Source of the DNA: Oscillospiraceae bacterium
Lineage (GTDB): Bacteria > Bacillota > Clostridia > Oscillospirales > Oscillospiraceae
DNA length: 38,262 bases
NCBI GenBank assembly: GCA_031262065.1
Contig: JAISIK010000048.1
Location: forward strand, 1-38,262
Direction of reading: 5' to 3'
This document shows positions 25,334 to 33,610 of the stretch, piece after piece. Position numbers and translations under genes: made by a program. The notes under the pieces were generated by a model that searched no databases, was not told the DNA's origin, and saw nothing but the letters and a program-made list of their open reading frames with translations. Position 1 is the stretch's first letter. Each line of letters begins with the position of its first letter.

Positions 25334-27696
25334 CCGAACTATACGAAAAATCCATAAAGAAGCTGGAGCTGGACAAGGTGCTTGCGCAATTGGCGCAGTG
25401 CGCCAACAGCGAAGCTGCGAAGGCGCGCTGCGTAGCCATTTTGCCGATGGACGATGCGGGCGATATTCGCATAGCGCAGGAGCAGACAAGCGCAGCCTGC
25501 GCCCTCGTAACGAGAAAGGGTTCGCCGAGCTTCCACAGCCTCTATGCGGTTGCGCCCTCCTTGGAGCGCGCCGACCGCAGCGGCTGCCTGAATCCGTCGG
25601 AGCTTCTGCGCATCGCGGGGGTGCTTCGCTGCATTCGCGCCGCGAAAGAGTATTACAGCGGCGATTATATGCAAAGCGTGCTCGACGTGTATTTTCAAGA
25701 GCTTTCGCCCAACCGATACTTAGAGGGAAAAATCAGCACCTCGATCATTTCCGAGGAGGAAATTGCAGATGCCGCAAGCAGCGAGCTTGCCGACATTCGC
25801 CGCCATATGCGCATACAGAGCGCGAAAGTGAAGGAATCCCTGCAAAAAATCATTGCCTCGCCGACGAATGCAAAGTTCCTGCGCGAGCCGATTATCACGA
25901 TGCGCGGCGACCGCTACGTTGTCCCCGTCAAGAGCGAGTGCAAGGGCGAGATTCCGGGATTGGTGCATGATGTCTCCTCTTCCGGCGGCACATTTTTTAT
26001 CGAGCCGATGTCGGCTGTCAACGCGAACAATGCCCTGCGGGAGCTTTCCATTCGCGAACGAAAGGAAATTGAGCGCATTTTGGCGGAACTGTCCGCGGAG
26101 GCTGCCTCGTTCCGCGAGGGAATTTGCAGCAGTTATGAGATGCTGGTGATTCTCGATGTGATTTTTGCGAAAGCGCGGCTATCTTTCGGCATGAATGCAA
26201 TCGAGCCGGAGATTCGTACGAATGCAGGGCTGAGCCTGCGAAAGGCAAGGCACCCGCTTATTGATAAGAAGGCGGTCGTGCCCATCACCGTGCGTTTGGG
26301 CGATGATTTTGACACCCTCATTATTACAGGTCCGAACACCGGCGGTAAGACCGTAACGCTGAAAACCCTTGGGCTTCTGACGCTCATGGCGCCGTGCGGG
26401 CTGCACATTCCGGCAGACAGCGGCAGCTCGATTTCCGTCTTCGCACGTGTCCTTGCAGACATCGGCGACGAGCAGTCGATTGAGCAGTCCCTTTCCACAT
26501 TTTCTTCCCATATGAAAAATATCGTGGAAATTCTCAGCCATTGCGACGAGGAAACCTTGGTGCTCTTCGACGAGCTCGGCGCGGGCACAGACCCTGCCGA
26601 GGGCGCCGCACTGGCAACCGCCTTGATTGAGTTTTGCAGGCAGCGGGGTAGCCGCATTGCCGCAACGACGCATTATGCGGAGCTGAAGCTCTACGCCATG
26701 CGCACGAAGGGCGTGATGAACGCCTCCTGCGAATTTGACGTGGAAACGCTGCGCCCCACCTACCGCCTGCTCATCGGCATCCCGGGGAAGTCCAACGCCT
26801 TTGCGATTTCGCGGCGGCTGGGTCTGCCGGAGGAGATCATCGATAAGGCGAAGGGCTTTGTCAGCGAGAGCGACCGCAATTTTGAAGATGTGCTGAGCCA
26901 GCTTGAGCAGCAGCGCCTGCAGATGGAAACCGCCAAGCTGGAGGCGGAGCGTCTGCGGCAGGAAACCGCGCAGATGAAGCAAAAGTCCGAGCAGTATTAC
27001 GCGGAAATCAAAAACGAGCGCGAGAAGGCAACCCGCAGTGCGCGATTGGAGGCGCAGAGCATTATCGACAATGCCCGCCGCGCAGCAAACGAAGTGGGCG
27101 AGGAGCTCAAACAGCTGCGAAAGCAGATGCGCGAGGGCGCGGATGTGCACAATAGCCGCCAGTCCGAGCTGCGCCGCAAGCTCAATGATGCGGAAAAGGA
27201 GCTGGGAGGCGGGCAGGAGCAGCGCGAGCGTCCGCAGGCAAGCCGCGCCATTCGCCCCGGCGATACCGTAGAGGTTCTGCGCCTCGGCACACGCGCGAGC
27301 GTCATTGCAATCAACAAGGACGGCTCTTACCAACTGCAAGCGGGCATTATGAAAATCTCCGCCCGCCAGGACGAGGTCTACCTGATTGAGGAAACGCAGC
27401 AACAGGCAAAGAAAATCATCGAGCGCACGAAACGCGAGTTTCGCAGCGCAGCAGCGCCCACGGAGCTGAACCTTTTGGGTATGAGCGCAGACGAGGCGAT
27501 TGCGGAGCTGTCCGTCTTCTTAGACGGTGCGCTGTTGGCGGGCTTAACGTCCGTTCGCATTATTCACGGCAAGGGTACGGGCGTACTTCGCAAAGCGGTG
27601 CACGAGGAACTTAAACACCACCGAAACGTCAAGGGCTACCGCCTCGGCGTTTACGGCGAGGGCGAGGACGGCGTGACCATTGCCGAAATGAAATAG
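25330..27696 (+). CDS. mutS2: Endonuclease MutS2
   Basis: ITGPNTGGKTVTLKTLGLLTLMAPCGLHIPA, LVLFDELGAGTDPAEGAALA, C-terminal Smr domain VRIIHGKGTGVLRKAVHEEL. Confidence 0.97.
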   Translation: MTELYEKSIKKLELDKVLAQLAQCANSEAAKARCVAILPMDDAGDIRIAQEQTSAACALVTRKGSPSFHSLYAVAPSLERADRSGCLNPSELLRIAGVLRCIRAAKEYYSGDYMQSVLDVYFQELSPNRYLEGKISTSIISEEEIADAASSELADIRRHMRIQSAKVKESLQKIIASPTNAKFLREPIITMRGDRYVVPVKSECKGEIPGLVHDVSSSGGTFFIEPMSAVNANNALRELSIRERKEIERILAELSAEAASFREGICSSYEMLVILDVIFAKARLSFGMNAIEPEIRTNAGLSLRKARHPLIDKKAVVPITVRLGDDFDTLIITGPNTGGKTVTLKTLGLLTLMAPCGLHIPADSGSSISVFARVLADIGDEQSIEQSLSTFSSHMKNIVEILSHCDEETLVLFDELGAGTDPAEGAALATALIEFCRQRGSRIAATTHYAELKLYAMRTKGVMNASCEFDVETLRPTYRLLIGIPGKSNAFAISRRLGLPEEIIDKAKGFVSESDRNFEDVLSQLEQQRLQMETAKLEAERLRQETAQMKQKSEQYYAEIKNEREKATRSARLEAQSIIDNARRAANEVGEELKQLRKQMREGADVHNSRQSELRRKLNDAEKELGGGQEQRERPQASRAIRPGDTVEVLRLGTRASVIAINKDGSYQLQAGIMKISARQDEVYLIEETQQQAKKIIERTKREFRSAAAPTELNLLGMSADEAIAELSVFLDGALLAGLTSVRIIHGKGTGVLRKAVHEELKHHRNVKGYRLGVYGEGEDGVTIAEMK

Positions 27697-27726
27697 GCAC
27701 AGATGATGTTTTTTTGAATATAACAG

Positions 27727-27755
27727 TTGACAAATCCCGCCGAGTTGATTATTTT
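27727..27755 (+). promoter_or_regulatory. Sigma-A promoter for the HPr-like gene
   Basis: TTGACA, 17 bp, TATTTT. Confidence 0.65.
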
Positions 27756-27807
27756 ATGAGTATGAGTTTTTGCAGACACAGAGCTGGCGAAAGTAAGGGG
27801 TGAACAC

Positions 27808-28068
27808 ATGTACACAGAAAAAAAGGTCGTAAAGTGTGAATCCGGTCTTCACAATAAGCAGGCAACGTATTTTATCCAGAAGGCGAACGAGTTCCGTGCA
27901 AGCATCTGGATCGAGGCGGAAGACCGCAAAATCAATGCCAAGAGTCTTTTGGGCGTTCTTTCCATGGGCGTCACAACCGGCACGGAAATTCTGCTCATTG
28001 CCGATGGGTCGGACGAAGAAGCGGCGGTAAAATCGCTCGCTGCGATTCTGGAAAAGGACATTTTCTGA
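27808..28068 (+). CDS. HPr family phosphocarrier protein with altered active-site loop
   Basis: 86 aa HPr fold; ESGLHNKQATYFIQKANEF in place of the canonical GLHARPA loop; NAKSLLGVLSMGV keeps the Ser46-like region. Confidence 0.88.
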   Translation: MYTEKKVVKCESGLHNKQATYFIQKANEFRASIWIEAEDRKINAKSLLGVLSMGVTTGTEILLIADGSDEEAAVKSLAAILEKDIF

Positions 28069-28084
28069 TTCGGTCAAATGAAAC

Positions 28085-28141
28085 AGCTGTCTGAAAGGCG
28101 GTGACCATTTGTTATGGCTACGGCGTTCGGGCAGCTTTTTT
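28085..28141 (+). terminator. Long-loop terminator-like hairpin upstream of uvrC
   Basis: GCTGTCTGAA / TTCGGGCAGC stem (with G-U pairs), then a T-run TTTTTT. Confidence 0.55.
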
Positions 28142-28155
28142 ATTGGTGAGGCGCT

Positions 28156-29976
28156 ATGACAAAAACGGAGCTAAGGCAAGCGGCATTAACGCTTCCATAC
28201 GAGCCGGGCGTGTATATCATGAAGGACGCAAGCGGCAAGGTGATTTATGTCGGCAAGGCAAAGCGGCTGAAGAATCGCGTCAGCCAGTATTTCCAAGATT
28301 CTGCGTCGCATAACGAGAAAACGAGGCGAATGGTTTCGCAGATTCACAGCTTTGATACCATTGCCGCAGCAACGGAATTTGAGGCATTGGTGCTGGAGTG
28401 TTCGCTGATTAAGCGGCATATGCCGAAGTATAATATTCTGCTGAAAGACGGCAAGGGCTACCCCTTTTTGCGCTTGGATTTGCGCGATCCCTACCCGCGA
28501 TTGACGCTTTCTTCGCACAGCAAGGACGACGGCGCGCGCTATTTCGGTCCTTTCGGCAGCCGCGGACGCACCAATCTGGCGATTGCTGCGATGCAGGAGA
28601 CGTTTCGCCTGCCAGACTGCAACCGAAAATTCCCGCGCGACGTCGGCAAGGAGCGCCCTTGCCTGAATTATCAGATGAAAAAGTGCGATGGCTGGTGCCG
28701 CCCCGCGCTCACGCAGCGCGAATACCGCGCGCGCATAGAGCAGCTGCTTCTGCTTCTTGAGGGCAAGCACCGCACGCTGAGCGACGCCCTGCGAAAGCAG
28801 ATGGAGGACGCTGCAGAGCATTTGGAATTTGAAACAGCGGCGCTCTTGCGCGATCGCCTGCACGCCATTGAGGCACTGGGGCAGCGGCAGCTCGTCACCG
28901 CAGGCAAGCGCATCGATACCGACGTTATCGGCTGGTATCAGACCGAGGCGAAGCTCTGCTTTGCGGTGCTGCATTTTATCGGCGGCAATTTGGTGGACAA
29001 AGATTTTGAACTCTTGCCTGCAACGCAGGATGACCGGGAGGTTTTTTCCTCGCTTGTTAAGCAGTATTATCTTGCGCGAAAATCAGCGCCCCGCCGCGTT
29101 CTGCTTTCTCTGCCCATGGACGATGCGCAGCTTTTTGAGCAGCTGCTTGCAGAGCAGATGCAAATTCGGACAAGCCTGCGCACCCCGCAGCGCGGGGAAG
29201 GGCGGCAGCTTGTGGAGCTTGCCGATAAGAACGCCCGCGAGGAGGCGCAGCGCGCAACCACTGCTTCTGAGCGTATCAGCGGAACGCTTCTTCTCTTGCA
29301 GTCGATGCTTTCCCTGCCGCAGATTCCGCGGCGGTTGGAAGCCTACGATATTTCCAACACCGCAGGGACGGATATTGTTGCATCCATGACCGTCTTTGCA
29401 GACGGCAAACCGAAAAGAAGCGACTATAAGCGCTTCAAACTGGAAAATATGGAAGAACAGGACGACTACGCTGCCATGCGGCAAGTGCTCTGCCGCCGCT
29501 TTTGCCATTATCTGGACGGCGATAAGGGTTTCGATGAAGCGCCGGACGCGCTTTTGATTGACGGCGGCGCGGTTCACGCACAAACGGTTCGCGCGGCGCT
29601 CCTGCAAATGGGCGTGGATCTGCCGATTTTCGGCATGGTCAAAGACGGTCGCCATCGCACCCGCGCACTGGTAACGCCGGACGGCGAGGAAATCGGGATT
29701 CAAGGAAATACCGCAGTTTTTTCGCTAATCGGGCGCATACAGGAGGAGACGCACCGTTTCGCAATTACCTACCACCGCTCTCTTCGCAGCCGCCGTGTGC
29801 GCAGCTCTGCGCTCGACGGCATTGCGGGTATCGGCGATAAGCGAAAAACGAAACTGCTCAAACACTTTCAGTCTGTCTCCGCCATTCGCGGCGCGAGCGT
29901 GGAAGAATTGCAAGAATGCCTGCCGCGCAGCGCTGCGCAGGCAGTTTACGACTATTTTCATCAGGGAGCGGAATAA
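28156..29976 (+). CDS. uvrC: Excinuclease ABC subunit C
   Basis: LPYEPGVYIMKDASGKVIYVGKAKRLKNRVSQYF GIY-YIG domain, UvrC RNase H-like domain, C-terminal HhH. Confidence 0.97.
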   Translation: MTKTELRQAALTLPYEPGVYIMKDASGKVIYVGKAKRLKNRVSQYFQDSASHNEKTRRMVSQIHSFDTIAAATEFEALVLECSLIKRHMPKYNILLKDGKGYPFLRLDLRDPYPRLTLSSHSKDDGARYFGPFGSRGRTNLAIAAMQETFRLPDCNRKFPRDVGKERPCLNYQMKKCDGWCRPALTQREYRARIEQLLLLLEGKHRTLSDALRKQMEDAAEHLEFETAALLRDRLHAIEALGQRQLVTAGKRIDTDVIGWYQTEAKLCFAVLHFIGGNLVDKDFELLPATQDDREVFSSLVKQYYLARKSAPRRVLLSLPMDDAQLFEQLLAEQMQIRTSLRTPQRGEGRQLVELADKNAREEAQRATTASERISGTLLLLQSMLSLPQIPRRLEAYDISNTAGTDIVASMTVFADGKPKRSDYKRFKLENMEEQDDYAAMRQVLCRRFCHYLDGDKGFDEAPDALLIDGGAVHAQTVRAALLQMGVDLPIFGMVKDGRHRTRALVTPDGEEIGIQGNTAVFSLIGRIQEETHRFAITYHRSLRSRRVRSSALDGIAGIGDKRKTKLLKHFQSVSAIRGASVEELQECLPRSAAQAVYDYFHQGAE

Positions 29977-29980
29977 ATTT

Positions 29981-30538
29981 ATGCGAGTAATCACAGGCAC
30001 GGCGCGCGGCACAAAGCTGAAAACACCGCAGGGCGAGCAAACCCGCCCGACCTCCGACCGCGTGAAGGAGGCAATTTTCAGCATCATCCAATTTGATATT
30101 GCGGGCGAGGTGCTCGACTTGTTTGCAGGCACTGGGCAGTTGGGCATAGAGGCGCTCAGCCGCGGCGCACAGTCGGCAGTTTTCGTCGATGAACTTCCTG
30201 CGGCGGTTGCCCTTGTGCAGGAGAATCTGCGCAGAACGCACCTAAGCGAAAAGGCAAGCGTGATACGGGCAGACTACAAGAGTTATCTTGCGCATTGCCG
30301 CAATCGCTTCCGCATTATTTTCCTCGACCCGCCCTACGCAGAAAAATCACTGGAAAATGCACTTATTTGCATCTCAGAAATTGACATTTTGGCAGATGGT
30401 GGTATAATTGTGACGGAACGGTCTGAAGAGAAGCCCCTTTTGGGAGAATATCCCGGTCTGGAGCGTTCCAAAGATTACAAATACGGGAAAACAATCATCA
30501 CGCTTTTTCGGAAAACAAGCAGGGGAGGTGCGCGATGA
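29981..30538 (+). CDS. rsmD: 16S rRNA (guanine(966)-N(2))-methyltransferase RsmD
   Basis: MRVITGTARGTKLKTPQG..TRPTSDRVKEAIFSI, VLDLFAGTGQLGIEALSRGA, FLDPPY; start trimmed. Confidence 0.94.
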   Translation: MRVITGTARGTKLKTPQGEQTRPTSDRVKEAIFSIIQFDIAGEVLDLFAGTGQLGIEALSRGAQSAVFVDELPAAVALVQENLRRTHLSEKASVIRADYKSYLAHCRNRFRIIFLDPPYAEKSLENALICISEIDILADGGIIVTERSEEKPLLGEYPGLERSKDYKYGKTIITLFRKTSRGGAR

Positions 30539-31041
30539 AAACCGCCCTATACCCCGGCAGTTTCGACCCCGTCACCAACGGGCACATGAATATCATCGAG
30601 CGGGCAGCGCGCCTCTTCGACCGTGTGATTGTTTGCATTATGATCAACTCCGAGAAAGCCCCGTTTTTCACCCTGCGTGAGCGCGAGCAAATGGTGCGCA
30701 GCGCAACCGCGCACTTGCAAAACGTCGAGGTCGACGCCTACGAAGGGCTCACGGCGGAATATGCGAAATTGCATAACTGCTGCACCATGGTAAAGGGCTT
30801 GCGCGCCGGGTCAGACTTTGAAAAAGAATTCCAAATGGCAATGATCAACCGCAAGCTGAATCCCGCGCTGGAATCCATGTTCCTTACGTCGGAACATCAA
30901 TATATGTACCTCAGCTCCAGCATCGTCAAGGAACTGGGCATGCACGGCGCAGACTTGACAGACTTTCTCCCGGAATCGGTGTTGCCGGACTTCCAAAAGA
31001 AAATTACCCGCTTACGGAAAATTAAGGAGGCAGAACAATGA
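30535..31041 (+). CDS. coaD: Pantetheine-phosphate adenylyltransferase
   Basis: MKTALYPGSFDPVTNGHMNIIERAARLFD, STVKEL-like SSSIVKELGMHGADLTDFLP. Confidence 0.96.
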   Translation: MKTALYPGSFDPVTNGHMNIIERAARLFDRVIVCIMINSEKAPFFTLREREQMVRSATAHLQNVEVDAYEGLTAEYAKLHNCCTMVKGLRAGSDFEKEFQMAMINRKLNPALESMFLTSEHQYMYLSSSIVKELGMHGADLTDFLPESVLPDFQKKITRLRKIKEAEQ

Positions 31042-31541
31042 ACGAAAATGGCATTGAAGAAGTAATCGGCACATTATATGAGATGGTGCAGGACGCACGA
31101 TCCGTACCCTTCAGCAGCGATAAATGTGCACTCGAGCGCGACCGCGTATTGGACTTGCTCGACGAAATCAGCAACCAGCTCCCCGGCGAGCTGAAGCAGG
31201 CGAAGACGATTGTCGAATCGCGCAGCGAGCTGATCACCAACGCAAAGCGCGAGGCAGAGGGCATTCTCAAATCCGCGCAGGCGCAGGCGCGCGTGTTGGT
31301 TTCCAAGGAAGAGATTTTCCTGCAGGCGCAGGATCAGGCGAAGGACATGGTTCGCGCCGCGCAAGAGAAGATTAAAGAGCTGAAGCAGGTCACCAACGAC
31401 TATGTCGATGATTCCCTGCGCCGCACGGAAGAGGCAGTCGCCGAGGCGCTGTCTGAAATCCGGGATTCCCGTTCAAAGTTCCGCGCCTTGGTCAGTCCGC
31501 AGTCGGTGCGGGCGAACAGCGCAATTATTGAAGACGTATAA
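31038..31541 (+). CDS. Coiled-coil hypothetical protein (ATP synthase subunit B-like / DivIVA-like)
   Basis: Heptad-rich Lys/Glu/Ala segment (AKREAEGILKSAQAQARVLVSKEEIFLQAQDQAKDMVRAAQEKIKEL); ATGA overlap with coaD. Confidence 0.75.
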   Translation: MNENGIEEVIGTLYEMVQDARSVPFSSDKCALERDRVLDLLDEISNQLPGELKQAKTIVESRSELITNAKREAEGILKSAQAQARVLVSKEEIFLQAQDQAKDMVRAAQEKIKELKQVTNDYVDDSLRRTEEAVAEALSEIRDSRSKFRALVSPQSVRANSAIIEDV

Positions 31542-31607
31542 AAATACTGTTCCAAAAAGCAGGTCAATTGATGGGATTGACCGCTTTTTTGGAAATCGGA
31601 GGGTATT

Positions 31608-33311
31608 ATGGCATACATGGAACGCTATCAGCTCTGGTGCAAGTCTGCGCCACTGAGCGAGGGTTCGCTGAAAAAGCTGAAGGCAATGGCAAGCGATGAA
31701 AGCGAGCTGCGCAGTTGCTTTGAGGCGGAGCTGCAATTCGGAACGGCGGGCATTCGCGGCATTATGGGGCTGGGCACAAACCGCCTGAACGACTTTACGG
31801 TGCGCCGCACGGCGCAGGGGCTTGCTGCGTGGCTTTCTTCCACGCAGTTGCCGCAGCGCTGCGCAATCGCCTACGATTCGCGGCACAATTCGCAGCGCTA
31901 CGCCGAGCTGTGCGCTGTGGCGCTTGCGGAAAAGGGTATCCGCGTTTTTCTGTATCATGAGCTTGCGCCCACGCCGATGCTGTCTTATGCAGTGCGGCAA
32001 CTCGGCTGCGGTTGCGGCATTGTCGTCTCCGCCAGCCACAACGCAGGCGCGTACAACGGCATCAAGTGCTATGGACCTGACGGCTGTCAAATGACGGACG
32101 AACCGGCAGCGCTGGTCTTTACGGCGATTTCCAAAATCCCGTATTTTCTCCCCGCAAAGCAGAGCTTCGCAGAAGCGCTGGAAGAGGGCAAGGTCGAATA
32201 CATCCCGCAGTCGATGTGGGACAGCTACTACGAAACGGTGCTTGCAGAGCGTGTGAGCGCCGCAGATGCATCGAATTTGAACGTGCTCTATACGCCGCTT
32301 TGCGGCACGGGCAACAAGCCTGTGCGCCACGTGCTGGGCAAAATCGGCGCGAAGGTCGAGGTCGTAGCGGTGCAGGAACAGCCCGACGGCGACTTCAAAA
32401 CCTGCGAGTATCCCAACCCCGAGACGGACGCCGCGCTGAACGAGAGCTATAAAATCGCCCGCAGCACGCATCCCGACCTCATTTTGGGCACCGATCCCGA
32501 CTGCGACCGCGTGGCAATCGCCGTGCCCTGCGGCGACGATTTCCGCAAATTATCGGGCAATGAATTGGGCTGCCTGCTTTTGGAGTATATTTTACGAGTC
32601 CGAAAGAGCAGCAATACCCTGCCCGAGAACCCGATTGTCGTGCGCAGCATCGTTTCTTCGCCAATGGCTGACAAGATTGCGCAAAAGTACGGCGTAGAGA
32701 TGAAGGCAGTGCTTACGGGCTTTAAGTACATCGGCGGAGAAATCCTCGCGCTCGAGCAGGCGGGGCAGGAAAACCGCTTTGTCTTCGGCTTTGAAGAAAG
32801 CTGCGGCTACTTAAAGGGTACATACGCCCGCGATAAGGACGCGGTCATTGCCTCGATGCTCACCTGTGAATTGGCGGCTGATTTGAAGCGGGAGGGCAAG
32901 AGCCTTTTGACGCAGATGGACGATTTGTATGACGAGTTCGGGCGGCACGAAACCAAAGTCGTCAGCGTGGAACTCACAGGTCCCGACGCGCTGAAGATTT
33001 CCGCGCAGTTTATGGAGGGCTTCCGCAGCAACGCCCCGCAGAGCATCTGCGGTATTCCCGTAACTTTGCTGACAGACTATCAGGCGCGCACCCGCCGCAA
33101 TTTGCAGACCGGCGAGGAAACGGCGGTACTTCTGCCGAAGTCCAATGTCGTCTCCTTAGAACTCGGAGAGAAAGCAAGCATCATCGTCAGACCCTCCGGC
33201 ACAGAGCCAAAAGTCAAGCTCTACCTCACCGCCGTGGATTCTGACCGCGCAGTTGCCCAAACGCTTCTCTCGGATCTCGCAGCCGCCATGCAGAGCTATC
33301 TACCAAACTAA
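31608..33311 (+). CDS. Phospho-sugar mutase (phosphoglucomutase/phosphomannomutase family)
   Basis: FGTAGIRGIMGLGTNRLNDFTVRR, GIVVSASHNAGAYNGIKCYG, LGTDPDCDRVAIAV, FGFEESCGYL, RPSGTEPKVKLY. Confidence 0.95.
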   Translation: MAYMERYQLWCKSAPLSEGSLKKLKAMASDESELRSCFEAELQFGTAGIRGIMGLGTNRLNDFTVRRTAQGLAAWLSSTQLPQRCAIAYDSRHNSQRYAELCAVALAEKGIRVFLYHELAPTPMLSYAVRQLGCGCGIVVSASHNAGAYNGIKCYGPDGCQMTDEPAALVFTAISKIPYFLPAKQSFAEALEEGKVEYIPQSMWDSYYETVLAERVSAADASNLNVLYTPLCGTGNKPVRHVLGKIGAKVEVVAVQEQPDGDFKTCEYPNPETDAALNESYKIARSTHPDLILGTDPDCDRVAIAVPCGDDFRKLSGNELGCLLLEYILRVRKSSNTLPENPIVVRSIVSSPMADKIAQKYGVEMKAVLTGFKYIGGEILALEQAGQENRFVFGFEESCGYLKGTYARDKDAVIASMLTCELAADLKREGKSLLTQMDDLYDEFGRHETKVVSVELTGPDALKISAQFMEGFRSNAPQSICGIPVTLLTDYQARTRRNLQTGEETAVLLPKSNVVSLELGEKASIIVRPSGTEPKVKLYLTAVDSDRAVAQTLLSDLAAAMQSYLPN

Positions 33312-33318
33312 ATTCCCC

Positions 33319-33347
33319 TTGACAAAGCGCAAACTTTCCACTATTCT
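33319..33347 (+). promoter_or_regulatory. Sigma-A promoter of the T-box/valS unit
   Basis: TTGACA (33319-33324), 17 bp, TATTCT (33342-33347). Confidence 0.7.
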
Positions 33348-33361
33348 TAATGGGATAATGC

Positions 33362-33590
33362 AACACACGGTGATGGAGAAGAGTATTCCGACTTCCAATG
33401 CAGAGAGAGGGCGGTCGCTGCAAGCCCTTGCGGAACAAGAAGAACGTCACTCCGGAGTGCAGGGCTGAACAGGAAGTAAGCCCCCGCGGGTCCTCCCGTT
33501 ACAGAGGCGAAGTGCCCGGCATTTTGCCGGGAATTCAGGTGGTACCACGGATTTATTCGCCCTGAACCCATGCGGTTCGGGGCGTTTTTC
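33362..33590 (+). promoter_or_regulatory. T-box riboswitch leader of valS, probable GUC (Val) specifier
   Basis: GGTGATGGAGAAGAGTA, AGAGAG, distal loop GGTCGCTGCAA, AGAAC-GTC-ACTCCGGAGTG, T-box AGGTGGTACCACGG (33537-33550), and a terminator, all directly upstream of valS. Confidence 0.92.
33558..33589 (+). terminator. T-box regulated terminator
   Basis: CGCCCTGAACCC-ATG-CGGTTCGGGGCG followed by TTTTT. Confidence 0.88.
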
Positions 33591-33610
33591 ATCAAAAAGG
33601 AGAAAGTAAA

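Noticed and set aside
26179-27402. 407-aa minus-strand ORF opposite mutS2
   Set aside because: Shadow ORF within a clearly coding MutS2.
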